Below are positions 43,484 through 51,978 of a DNA stretch of 64,000 nt, piece by piece. The stretch's first letter is position 1. Each line of letters opens with the position of its first letter. The notes beneath the pieces are model-generated. The model ran no database searches, had not been told where the DNA came from, and was given only the letters and a program-made list of their open reading frames with translations. Both the position numbers and the translations under genes were made by a program. This stretch comes from Pseudidiomarina aquimaris (GTDB lineage: Bacteria > Pseudomonadota > Gammaproteobacteria > Enterobacterales > Alteromonadaceae): contig NZ_PIPT01000008.1 in assembly GCF_003987395.1 (NCBI RefSeq), forward strand, positions 62,001 through 126,000. The letters are read 5' to 3'.

Positions 43484-43999
43484 TTAACGTTTTACGTCCG
43501 ACAGCTCAAATTCTGCACGAACCTGCTTATGCAGAAAATCCAGCAGTACGACACAGCGTGACGCACCATCTAATTTCAGGATTTCAGCAAACAAGCCTTT
43601 GAACGGGCCATCGAGGATCTCGACTTTGTCTCCAGGCTGCGGCGCAGCGTAACGCTGCATCTCTTGCACCTGCGGTGAATCATCGCCGAGCGCTAACATA
43701 TCTGTAACGAGTTGTTCTGACAGACGTGCGGGCGCATCACCAAACTTCACCACTTTGGTCACGCCAAAGGTACTACGAATCTTATGAAAGTTTTGTGAAT
43801 AATCGGGTAACTTTACGAAAATATAACCTGGGAACAGCGGTTCTGTGGTCGGCGTGCGTTTGCCGCGCTTTATTCGCTCAAGGGTGAGCATAGGTAGGGC
43901 TACATCAAAAGCTTGGTTCTCAAGATTCGCGCGCGCTCGCAGCTCCTGCCGCGGCTTCGTCTGAACCACATACCACCACTGCTGTGAAATCTCGGACAT
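43484..43999 (-). CDS. rfaH: Transcription antitermination factor RfaH
   Basis: The start is ATG 43999, preceded by AAGGAAG; an extra 16-codon upstream extension has no ribosome site. 171 residues. NusG-type N-terminal domain (WWYVVQTKPRQELRARANLENQ, LFPGYIFVKLPD, IRSTFGVTKVVKFG) and a C-terminal KOW domain (PQPGDKVEILDGPFKGLFAEIL). The sequence is closer to RfaH than to general NusG. RfaH binds paused RNA polymerase at ops and promotes expression of distant genes in long surface-polysaccharide operons. It is encoded next to such an operon with a perfect ops site. Confidence 0.92.
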   Translation of the reverse strand: MSEISQQWWYVVQTKPRQELRARANLENQAFDVALPMLTLERIKRGKRTPTTEPLFPGYIFVKLPDYSQNFHKIRSTFGVTKVVKFGDAPARLSEQLVTDMLALGDDSPQVQEMQRYAAPQPGDKVEILDGPFKGLFAEILKLDGASRCVVLLDFLHKQVRAEFELSDVKR

Positions 44000-44060
44000 T
44001 TTCGCTTCCTTGGAATCGCCAACCTCAATGCCCGCCATTGTACCCACAACTCGCGCTCTC

Positions 44061-44073
44061 TTCTACCACGGGA
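44061..44073. repeat. Half REP unit
   Basis: TTCTACCACGGGA is the loop plus 3' arm of a CCCGTGG-type REP without its 5' arm or head. It lies 20 bp before the complete doublet at 44092 and looks like a deletion remnant. Confidence 0.5.
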
Positions 44074-44091
44074 CTGGCCGTTTGCAATCAT

Positions 44092-44219
44092 GTAGCCCGT
44101 AGTTCTACTACGGGCCTAACGCGAACCCACCACAGTGTTTGCTACAAACTTACCGCGGCGTCTTGAGCAACCACTCGAGTGCGCCCCACAGCTTCCCCCG
44201 TGGTTGAACCACGGGCTAC
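44092..44219. repeat. REP doublet between the flippase gene and rfaH
   Basis: Left unit 44092-44115 (CCCGTAG stem), right unit 44197-44219 (inverted, CCCGTGG stem, loop TTGAA). The right-hand head on the minus strand supplies the TAG stop (44216-44218) of the flippase gene. The linker before the right unit is shared with the doublets at 1504 and 21754. Confidence 0.9.
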
Positions 44220-45724
44220 GGTCTGTGTATCAGCTTGAGCAGGGCGCGGCGTTCGGGGGCGGCGAAGCCGAAGAATACGACGATCACGAGGGTGCCTAGC
44301 ATGAGTGCGGCGATACCGAGCAATAGCATGAGAAGACCGTCGGCAGCAAGCAAAGACGTCACCAGCCACGCGAGTCCACCGAGCAGCACGCCGACGCATA
44401 CGACCGGCCAAAGCACGTCAACGGTAAAGCGGCGAGCGGAAAACTCATAGATGCGCTTAAGCATAATTACGCGCAGCAGAGCTGAAATTACCATCATGCC
44501 AAATGCTACGTAAAATACCCACTCGGGACCTGCTCCCCAAGTGAGTACCAACCAAGCGATCGGAATGTTGAGCATTAACGTCCCACCAACAACAAACTGA
44601 TAAAGACGAATGCGTCCCGTTGCATATGCTGCAGTCACTAATGGCTTAGAAACGCTTTCGACTACTACTTTTGCCAATAAAATTCGTAAAAACAGTGCAG
44701 CATAGTCGGGGACTTCAACAAGCCACAAAGCCAGAATATCCGGAGTATAAACCATCACTGGCAAGGCCAAAAATGCGATGAGGAAAAAGTTATATTTGCC
44801 GCCGTAATAGATAAGTTGGTCGGTGTATTCTCGATCCTCTGCTGAATACGATTTCATCAACTGCGGATTTATCGCTGACTGCAAATTGGTAACAAATTGG
44901 TTAAGTCCCACTGAGGCTTGTGCAGCAACAGATTTTGCCGCATTAACCGCCGGTCCAAAATAGATATTCAACAGCAGTGTTGCGCCCTGATTCGCAAAAA
45001 CTGATGCGGCATTCCCCCACATTGACCAACCAGAGAAAGAGGCAAGGGTCTTAAAAAGATCAGTATCCCAAAATAGCTGATAGCGAATACTTGAAAATGA
45101 ATTTAGAACGTAAACAAAGTAACTTACGGTCATTGTAAGCGCGACGGCGAAAAGCAGAATTGCGTAGGCTAGAAGCGAATGGATTTCACCAATTGGTAAC
45201 ACCAGCACTACCACCAGTTTCAATACGGCTTCAAGGATACCAAACCAAGCGAATGTCTTCATATGTTCATGGGCTACGACAACCGCATGACACGGCAGAA
45301 CCACGAGGTTCATGATGAAAGTACCGATAGAGAAGACGAAAACCCACATAACAATATCTGGGTCGGTTGTGCCATAGTTGATAACATCTAGTAGAAAAGC
45401 ATACCCGAGCACCAGCGCGACCAGCGCAATCACCAGAGCAAAAAGGATATGGATATTGGTGCTCATTGAAAAAATGCGGCTCAGCTGAGAGTGGTCCTCT
45501 TTGCCAAGTTCAACCGCCACAAAGCGCTGCGTCATCATTGACAACGCGCCTTGCAAGAATCCTAATAAGACAACGACTCCAGCAAGCACATGATAAAGTC
45601 CAAAATCGCTTTCGCCGAGAACATCAAGTAATACACGTGACGTGTACAACATGATAAGTAAAGTGATAAGCATGCGCAGATATAAAAAGCCGGTATTTTG
45701 AGCTATCCTCTTTATTGATTTCAT
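44216..45724 (-). CDS. Polysaccharide flippase, MATE/Wzx-like
   Basis: The start is taken at ATG 45724 (MKSIKRIAQNTGFLYLRM); the longer frame to 45739 would begin at TTG inside the wzi gene. 502 residues, about 14 membrane helices. MATE-like polysaccharide transporter pattern with the N-terminal LYLRMLITLLIMLYTSRVLLDVLGESDFGLYHV typical of O-antigen/teichoic exporters. It would flip a lipid-linked unit. It is the second of three flippases in the window and is placed with wzi rather than with a polymerase. It ends with a REP-derived stop. Confidence 0.85.
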   Translation of the reverse strand: MKSIKRIAQNTGFLYLRMLITLLIMLYTSRVLLDVLGESDFGLYHVLAGVVVLLGFLQGALSMMTQRFVAVELGKEDHSQLSRIFSMSTNIHILFALVIALVALVLGYAFLLDVINYGTTDPDIVMWVFVFSIGTFIMNLVVLPCHAVVVAHEHMKTFAWFGILEAVLKLVVVLVLPIGEIHSLLAYAILLFAVALTMTVSYFVYVLNSFSSIRYQLFWDTDLFKTLASFSGWSMWGNAASVFANQGATLLLNIYFGPAVNAAKSVAAQASVGLNQFVTNLQSAINPQLMKSYSAEDREYTDQLIYYGGKYNFFLIAFLALPVMVYTPDILALWLVEVPDYAALFLRILLAKVVVESVSKPLVTAAYATGRIRLYQFVVGGTLMLNIPIAWLVLTWGAGPEWVFYVAFGMMVISALLRVIMLKRIYEFSARRFTVDVLWPVVCVGVLLGGLAWLVTSLLAADGLLMLLLGIAALMLGTLVIVVFFGFAAPERRALLKLIHRP

Positions 45725-45732
45725 TAACTCTA

Positions 45733-47025
45733 CTACCAACGCAGTTCAAACGAGGCAATTACATTGCCGAAGGAGTCGTCGCGGCCGGAAACGTAGGTTT
45801 CTTTCCATGCCTGTAAGCCAAGTTCGACAATGGAGTTGAAGCCGACAGGGTAAAACAGCACGGCTTCAAATTGTTGGATGCGCTCAATACCGGGGCGGTA
45901 TTCTGGTACTAACTGCCAGCGTGGCGCCATGCCGTATGAATTGTGGTGGCGGCTTACGCGGGTGTCTTGGATGCGGAAATCGTAGCCGAAGCCGTTATTG
46001 GCGAAGGTGGCGTAGCCAATGGTCAACAAGCTACGTAAGTCGCTGCGGTCGTATTCGGCGTACACACGCGCCAAAGACGCTGGTTCTGAGAAACTCCAAT
46101 CAAGGCCGATCATATGGCCGTTGCCACGGCGACCGTCGACATCGTGCTCGCTGATGCTGCCGTAAACATTGAACTGATACGGCAATGACAAACGCGCATC
46201 GAACACCCAGTTGTCTGAGGTGTCCGCCAATTCTGAAGCGACGTAATGCAGACCTAGCTCAAGTCGTTCATGGGCACGCCAGCCTAAGCGTGCTCCATAA
46301 GCTTCCTCTCGTTCCCAAGCATCAACCGTCGGATCCAACAAAAACTTCTCTTCCGATTCGCCCGCAAACGCCGCAAAAGAAAACTCAGAAGAAGCCGGCG
46401 CATACACCGTGCGTATGCCACGCAACGGCAAGGTACTCACGGTATGCAAGCCATCTTGCGCTGAACCCGGTGACCACCAGGTCTGCATTTGGTCGGCGGC
46501 GATCATCCAGTCACCGGCCATGGCGGCCACGTAAGAGCCCTGCCAAGAGACATTCGATACATCTACGCGCGGATTCAGGCTGACACCGCTGTCGCGGTAG
46601 GTGACACGCACCCGCCCCGCTACGTTGGAGCCAATACGTTCATGGGTCAGAGCAGCAGAAGCCTTGCCTTCCATCGGCCGTGAAAAGCTTGGCTGTGCGC
46701 CGGTATCGGTCACACCGGCCAAGCGTACGCCGGTATACGAACCACCTTTGTGGTAGTTCAGTAAAGCCATCAACTTAAAATATGCGACGCGTTGTAATTC
46801 GGTCAACGCAGCAGGGTCAATGCGTTCAAGATCGGCAATCAGCGGTCGCCACATCACCGGGAACGAAGTCACCGGCGCGCTCAACAGCCCAGCGTCAGCC
46901 AGAACTTGCAACGAATGACGTACATGCAGCTCTTCGGCATCCAGCCACGGTGTAGCCTGCGCGGGCGCGGGCAGAACAGCCAGAGCCAAAACGAGCGCCA
47001 GAACCGCACCAGACAAAAAGCGCAC
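45733..47025 (-). CDS. wzi: Wzi-family outer-membrane capsule assembly protein
   Basis: 430 residues. Signal peptide ending PAQAT, then PWLDAEELHVRHSLQVLADAGLL and the Wzi barrel (AGDWMIAADQMQTWWSPGSAQDGLHTVSTLPLRGI is the family's characteristic stretch), ending with strands to a C-terminal Trp (ASFELRW). Wzi is an 18-stranded barrel that anchors capsule chains at the cell surface. It begins immediately after the oxygenase stop and its end meets the flippase start, so all three are co-transcribed. Confidence 0.88.
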   Translation of the reverse strand: MRFLSGAVLALVLALAVLPAPAQATPWLDAEELHVRHSLQVLADAGLLSAPVTSFPVMWRPLIADLERIDPAALTELQRVAYFKLMALLNYHKGGSYTGVRLAGVTDTGAQPSFSRPMEGKASAALTHERIGSNVAGRVRVTYRDSGVSLNPRVDVSNVSWQGSYVAAMAGDWMIAADQMQTWWSPGSAQDGLHTVSTLPLRGIRTVYAPASSEFSFAAFAGESEEKFLLDPTVDAWEREEAYGARLGWRAHERLELGLHYVASELADTSDNWVFDARLSLPYQFNVYGSISEHDVDGRRGNGHMIGLDWSFSEPASLARVYAEYDRSDLRSLLTIGYATFANNGFGYDFRIQDTRVSRHHNSYGMAPRWQLVPEYRPGIERIQQFEAVLFYPVGFNSIVELGLQAWKETYVSGRDDSFGNVIASFELRW

Positions 47026-47634
47026 TTATTTAAACTCCCGCTCGTGGAACCAAAGATTAAACGCCCACTTCTCGCCTTGCGTTACCGGCATCCCGGCATG
47101 CAAACTTTTCGGGTGTACGTTGGTGGTGCCATCGACCACATTGGAAAATATCAGTAGACGTCCCGGCTTGGCCGCAACATTGATGTCTAATTTAGGAAAG
47201 TAGGTCGAACCGCCGCCTTCAGGTCGATTGATGTAGCCAAGCACGGTCACCAAACGCTGCCCGCCGCGAGCGGTACAACGCTTGCCACGTTCGGTGGACA
47301 TGTCATAGGCATCAAAATGCGCGCGGTATTCTTGCTGCTCGCCGTAATGAATCACTTGGTAGCTTTCCGCGTTTGCCAACGGCAACCCTACTTCGGCAGC
47401 AATACGCACACCTAGCTCGGTGGTGATCAGGTTCTGCGAGTGGCGCACCCAAGCAAGGCTGTTGGTGCGGGCATTGCTTAGCACGCCTTCTTTGTCGGAG
47501 CTGACTTTCGCACGGTCCATCAAAGCTTGAGCAGCATTGACTAACTGCTGGCCCTCAGACTCGGTAAAGAAGTCATCGACAATATAAACCTTGGGGTCAT
47601 TGCACAGCACATAGGTACGCGGGTTACTCATCAC
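47026..47634 (-). CDS. 2-oxoglutarate/Fe(II) oxygenase, prolyl-4-hydroxylase-like
   Basis: 202 residues. Double-stranded beta-helix with the iron ligands His106-x-Asp108 (HFDAYD) and His179 (HPKSLHAGMPV), and Lys189 (GEKW) to hold 2-oxoglutarate; RPEGGGSTYFP is the typical P4Hc loop. Bacterial members hydroxylate prolines in proteins or peptides such as EF-Tu. It sits with zero gap ahead of wzi and 8 bp after pgi. That context is unusual and could mean modification of an exported capsule protein, though a separate housekeeping target is equally possible. No signal peptide, so cytoplasmic. Confidence 0.85.
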   Translation of the reverse strand: MMSNPRTYVLCNDPKVYIVDDFFTESEGQQLVNAAQALMDRAKVSSDKEGVLSNARTNSLAWVRHSQNLITTELGVRIAAEVGLPLANAESYQVIHYGEQQEYRAHFDAYDMSTERGKRCTARGGQRLVTVLGYINRPEGGGSTYFPKLDINVAAKPGRLLIFSNVVDGTTNVHPKSLHAGMPVTQGEKWAFNLWFHEREFK

Positions 47635-47642
47635 AGGCTCCG

Positions 47643-49091
47643 TTACATGCGACTGATAATACTGTCAGTGCTTTCATCAAAGGTTTCGTCACTGGCGCCG
47701 GTCATCGCCTCTAGCACGGTTTTGGCGATCTGCTTACCACGCTCCACCCCTGGCTGATCGAACGAGTTAATGTTCCAAATCACGCCTTGGGTAAACACTT
47801 TATGTTCGTAAGCAGCGATCAGTGCACCGAAACTTTGTGGTGTTAGTTCATCAACGAACAACAGGTTCGACGGATGCTGCCCCGGATACGACGGGCCATC
47901 ACCGAACCACATCAAGCGGCGGTGCGCCAAGCAGTTCGCCACTGACAATACTTGTTGCTGACGCAGACCTTCTTGCACGTCGGCGTTAAAACCGGGCGCT
48001 TTGCGATGCAGCACCGCGACAAAGTCCGCGGCAAAGTCGTCATACCCCTGGTGCAGATGCTGGAAGAACGCGTGCTGGCCGTTGGGACCAAAGCCACCCC
48101 AAATAATAGGCCCGGTGGGATAGTCAATCGCATGGCCCTGCAGGTCTTGTTGCTTGCCGTTGCTTTCCATGTCGAGCTGTTGCAGGTAGCTCGGTAGGTA
48201 ACGCAAGCGACCGTCATAAGGCAGCACAGCGACGTTGTTCAGGCCCCGCTCTTCGCGGTTATACACACCGAGCAACGCCATCAATACTGGAATATTTTCG
48301 AGTAACGGCGCTTGGCCAAAGTGTTCATCCATGGCACGAGCGCCGTCAAGCATACGCGCAAATTGGTTGGCGCCAATGCTCAACGCAATTGGCAAGCCAA
48401 TCGCAGACCAGAGTGAATAACGGCCGCCGACCGAGTCTGCAAAGCTAAGTTGCTGCGCGGCAGGAATCCCGAACTCAGTCATGGCCTTGTTGTTTGAGGA
48501 GACGCCAATGACGTGCTGCGCAAGCCATTGCTCTTGACTTAGCGTGCCAGAAACCCAGCGTTTGACGGTATCGACGTTGGCTAAGGTATCGATGGTACCA
48601 AAGCTTTTCGAGGCGATAATAAATAAGGTGGTTTCAGGGTCGATAATCGGCAGTACGGCATATAGTTGGCCGCCGTCCATGGAGCTGACGAAGTGCACAT
48701 CAAGGTCGTGCTCAACGTTGTCGTCGGCGAACTCTTTTAAGGCGAAACTGCCCATCATCGGGCCTAAATCCGAGCCGCCGACACCGATGTTCACCACGTC
48801 GGTAATAGGTTTGCCGGTCGCGCCGAGCCATTTGCCGGCACGCAATAAGCGTACGATTTCGCTGAAACGGTTGCGTCCACCACCGGCGGCCACCACTGAG
48901 TGGCGGCTACGGTTCAACACGTGGGTGACTTTGCGCCATTCGCTCGGGTTTTCGTATTCGCCTTTCAGTAGCAACGCACGCGCTTCGTCAAAACCGGCAG
49001 GCATACGTTTGGCCGCATAGGCTTCAATTTCCGCGGCACTTAGGCCTTGGAAGGTAACGTCTAAGTTTAAGTGCTCCGTTGTTACTTGCAT
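47643..49091 (-). CDS. pgi: Glucose-6-phosphate isomerase
   Basis: 482 residues, shorter than the ~550 of E. coli Pgi but with its landmarks: NIGVGGSDLGP (substrate phosphate loop), SKSFGTIDTLANV, NNVAVLPYDGRLRYLPSYLQQLDMESNGK, FFQHLHQG and VFTQGVIWNINSFDQPGVERGK. It interconverts glucose-6-phosphate and fructose-6-phosphate, which feeds UDP-GlcNAc and UDP-glucose supply for the nearby sugar pathways. ATG 49091 follows GGATGAG and lies only 13 bp from a REP unit. Confidence 0.93.
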   Translation of the reverse strand: MQVTTEHLNLDVTFQGLSAAEIEAYAAKRMPAGFDEARALLLKGEYENPSEWRKVTHVLNRSRHSVVAAGGGRNRFSEIVRLLRAGKWLGATGKPITDVVNIGVGGSDLGPMMGSFALKEFADDNVEHDLDVHFVSSMDGGQLYAVLPIIDPETTLFIIASKSFGTIDTLANVDTVKRWVSGTLSQEQWLAQHVIGVSSNNKAMTEFGIPAAQQLSFADSVGGRYSLWSAIGLPIALSIGANQFARMLDGARAMDEHFGQAPLLENIPVLMALLGVYNREERGLNNVAVLPYDGRLRYLPSYLQQLDMESNGKQQDLQGHAIDYPTGPIIWGGFGPNGQHAFFQHLHQGYDDFAADFVAVLHRKAPGFNADVQEGLRQQQVLSVANCLAHRRLMWFGDGPSYPGQHPSNLLFVDELTPQSFGALIAAYEHKVFTQGVIWNINSFDQPGVERGKQIAKTVLEAMTGASDETFDESTDSIISRM

Positions 49092-49104
49092 TGCTCATCC
49101 ATTG

Positions 49105-49202
49105 GTAGCCCGTAGTTCTACTACGGGGTGAGTTCGACGTTTTCCGTAATGTTAAACATTTCCCGTGTGGCGCGTTTGACCCGTGGTAGAACCACGGGCT
49201 AC
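49105..49202. repeat. REP doublet between the SLBB export gene and pgi
   Basis: Left unit 49105-49127 (CCCGTAG stem), right unit 49180-49202 (inverted, CCCGTGG stem). The right head on the minus strand provides the TAG stop (49199-49201) of the SLBB protein gene. The left unit is just upstream of the pgi ribosome site. Confidence 0.9.
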
Positions 49203-51955
49203 AGGCCGCTGAGCGCCGCCAGCGCGACACCGACTTGATACATGATTTGCGTTGCGGTGGTCCACATTTCGATGTTGTTCATGTATTGGGTGTCCATCGG
49301 TACGACAATCGTATCACCTGGCTCGATTTGATCCGAACCCCCAGAGCTAAACCATGAACGACGCTCCGGCACCACCACGCTGCCGTTAGCTTTGACGATA
49401 TAAATACGTTCGTCATCAGCTTTCTGGCGCATACCGCCGGCACGCTGGATGTAGTCTTCAAGCGAGACGCCGCTCTCATACTGATAGGAACTCGCCAGCT
49501 GCACTTCGCCAATAATCGACACCGTGCTCTGTACCGTTGGTACATACAGGCGGTCACCATTTTTCAGCTGGATATCAGAAGCAACCGATGCGTGCTCACC
49601 TATAACTTTTCCTAGATCGATGACCAAGCGACCGACCGCATCGATATTGGTTAGATCACGTAATAGCTGGTTCATTTCGCCGTAAGCAACCTGTGTCCCG
49701 CTATCAGTAATCACATTCGAGGCGATTTCACGGCGTAATTGCTGCGCCAGCTCGTCTAAGCGTTTCCGCTCGGCTTCACGCAAGTCAGCACGGGTGAAAA
49801 TCGCACCGTCCACAAAGGCGTATTCGGTTAAGCCACCAGCTCGCTCAAGCAGGCCTTGCAGCGTTTCACCGCGACGAATGGTGTACGTGCCTGGAAAGCG
49901 TACTTCGCCCTCCAACCGAACCTGCAGGGTATTTTGCCACTGCGGAATCGGCAGTACTTGCATGCGGTCACGCCCTTGCATCGCGATGGCGCTTTCACCT
50001 TGCAACACACTAGCAAGATTAAACGGCACGTAAACCGCTTCAGCTTCGCCATCGACAATTTGCGTACGGGTGATTTCGGCTCGAGCCAAGTAGGCTGATT
50101 CTTTCAAGCCGCCGGCAGCTGCAATCGCTTGTCGTGCGTCGGCGCCCTGCACCAACGGATAGATCCCCGGATAACGCACTTCGCCGTCAACGTACACCAA
50201 CGGTAAGCTACCGGTGGCGCTATATTGGTTGCGCAGCTGATACAAGATCGGCTGCAACAGGTTATGCCGCGAGAATTTCGCGTAGTAGCCGGCTTCTCGT
50301 TTTTGCTGCCCGTCGTCAATGGCAAACAAAGAGCTTAACTGGTTATCCAACTCTTCCGAGCGTTCCGGCGTAGTTTGCTCTAATAACTGACTAAAGCCGA
50401 GGTCATCGGTGATGAGCTTCTGCAGATATTGCTGGCGATACACTTCCAGCACCCGCTCCCGCTCTTCACGCTGCCGGTCGCTTTCCGACTTCAACCATGC
50501 ACTCAATTGGTTTTCTTCGGCTTTAGCCGATTCATAACGGCTAAACAACACGATTTGGTCACGCGGCTGCAAAGCTAAATTCGCCGTAGCGTCGCCATGA
50601 ATCGCCCGCGCCACATCAAACTGCAATACACTGATGGTACGGCGGTCATCACTGCTGCGCACCACGATACCATACGTGAGGTCAGTGATTGGTAGTAGTG
50701 AACCATCAACCGTCGGTAGCAAATCTTTAATGCGCAAATCGTCACGCCACTCGTAAACACCCGGGCGCACAGCGGCACCAACCACCATCACGCTATCAAC
50801 GGTGTCTTGTGCGACTGGGAATACGGTAACTTCATCACCACCTTGCAGCGGCGTTTTCACCTTACTGGCGGTTAAATCTATGGTTTGTACGCGACGCGAT
50901 CCGTTGCTGATGCGCTGTAACTGCACCGACTTGCGGTAGGCTGTGGGTAACAAACCACCGGCATAACTTAGAGCATCGGCCAAATTTTCTTCAGGAAGCA
51001 ATTCATAAATCGCTGGACGTAGCACTTCACCGCTAATGCTCACCATGTCGCCACGGGTCGGAATAAACACCACGTCGCCCGCTTGCAAGCGGAAATCGTT
51101 CGAGGCATCACCTTCGGTTAACAATTTATAGAGGTCAAAGGTCACCACGGTTTCGCCAGCGCGTTTCAATTGCACATTTCGTAGGGAAGCTATGTCACTG
51201 ACGCCGCCCGAAACAAAGAGCGCTTGGCTAATGGTGGTCAGCGAGCTAACGGTATAGGCACCTGGTTTGTAGGCTTCGCCCACGACAAAAATTTGCATAC
51301 TGCGCAGCTCGCCCATGCTGACCGCCGCTTCCATGCCGATCATGCGCTCGCGCACAGTGCTTTTGATCAGTTCTTTCGCTTCGTTGTAGCGCAAGCCGGC
51401 GACGCTTAAAGGACCGAGGTTTTCGATAACGATTTGGCCTTCATTATCGATAGCGGCGTCAATGCTGCGGGTTTCTTTGCCATAGAGCTGAATACGCAGG
51501 GTATCGCCAACACCAAGTACGTAATTCGACGGCACCGGCGCGTTCGCCATTGGCGCAAACGTACTTGGCTCACCTTGGAATAGGTTGTAACCGAAAGGCT
51601 CAAGTTCGTTGTCGTTCTCGGCGAGGCGTTCGGCAAGTTCAGACGGGCTCAGCTCACTAAGGGGGCGGTTATCATCAGTTCCACGCTTTTCTGATGTCGC
51701 TGCACGCTCACCTAGTTGGGCTGCTTGCACATTGTTCGTCGCTCCACCACCCTTCATTAAGCTTTCAAGCTCGCTTAAATCAACACCAAACTGACGCGCA
51801 ATAGCTTCTTGTTGCGCGCGGGGTAGTTTTTGAATTTGTTCAATTTGCTGTGGAGTTAAGCTCGACAAGTCTTGCGCCTGCAGAGTTTGTACAGGTACGA
51901 AAAGGACAAACGCCAGCGCGGCTGCCGTTAGCGTTTGTTGCAACCATGCTTTCAC
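49199..51955 (-). CDS. Large polysaccharide export protein with about six SLBB domains
   Basis: 918 residues. Signal peptide (…VQTLQAQ, no lipobox), a helical spacer (LTPQQIEQIQKLPRAQQEAIARQFGVDLSELE), the polysaccharide-export domain (NYVLGVGDTLRIQLYGKETRS, about 143-205), then SLBB-like units starting near IFVVGEAYKPGAY, VSISGEVLRPAIY, VMVVGAAVRPGVY, VYVDGEVRYPGIY, VRLEGEVRFPGTY and VSIIGEVQLASSY. It is far longer than Wza (381 here), so it is likely a tall periplasm-spanning export gate of the kind found with WecA-initiated systems. No Wzc kinase is adjacent. It likely works with the two Wzz-like proteins at 60.6-62.4 kb. Confidence 0.88.
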   Translation of the reverse strand: MKAWLQQTLTAAALAFVLFVPVQTLQAQDLSSLTPQQIEQIQKLPRAQQEAIARQFGVDLSELESLMKGGGATNNVQAAQLGERAATSEKRGTDDNRPLSELSPSELAERLAENDNELEPFGYNLFQGEPSTFAPMANAPVPSNYVLGVGDTLRIQLYGKETRSIDAAIDNEGQIVIENLGPLSVAGLRYNEAKELIKSTVRERMIGMEAAVSMGELRSMQIFVVGEAYKPGAYTVSSLTTISQALFVSGGVSDIASLRNVQLKRAGETVVTFDLYKLLTEGDASNDFRLQAGDVVFIPTRGDMVSISGEVLRPAIYELLPEENLADALSYAGGLLPTAYRKSVQLQRISNGSRRVQTIDLTASKVKTPLQGGDEVTVFPVAQDTVDSVMVVGAAVRPGVYEWRDDLRIKDLLPTVDGSLLPITDLTYGIVVRSSDDRRTISVLQFDVARAIHGDATANLALQPRDQIVLFSRYESAKAEENQLSAWLKSESDRQREERERVLEVYRQQYLQKLITDDLGFSQLLEQTTPERSEELDNQLSSLFAIDDGQQKREAGYYAKFSRHNLLQPILYQLRNQYSATGSLPLVYVDGEVRYPGIYPLVQGADARQAIAAAGGLKESAYLARAEITRTQIVDGEAEAVYVPFNLASVLQGESAIAMQGRDRMQVLPIPQWQNTLQVRLEGEVRFPGTYTIRRGETLQGLLERAGGLTEYAFVDGAIFTRADLREAERKRLDELAQQLRREIASNVITDSGTQVAYGEMNQLLRDLTNIDAVGRLVIDLGKVIGEHASVASDIQLKNGDRLYVPTVQSTVSIIGEVQLASSYQYESGVSLEDYIQRAGGMRQKADDERIYIVKANGSVVVPERRSWFSSGGSDQIEPGDTIVVPMDTQYMNNIEMWTTATQIMYQVGVALAALSGL

Positions 51956-51978
51956 GCTATTTCCCCTATTTATAATTT

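Noticed and set aside
44000-44047. Sixteen-residue upstream extension of RfaH
   Set aside because: No ribosome site, and RfaH family members begin at the MSEISQQWW-like position.
1504-49202. REP hairpins as simple intrinsic terminators
   Set aside because: Most lack a T-run, several lie inside operons and one is inside a gene. Head, pairing and covariation fit REP elements. Only the right unit at 8921-8943 has a T-run.
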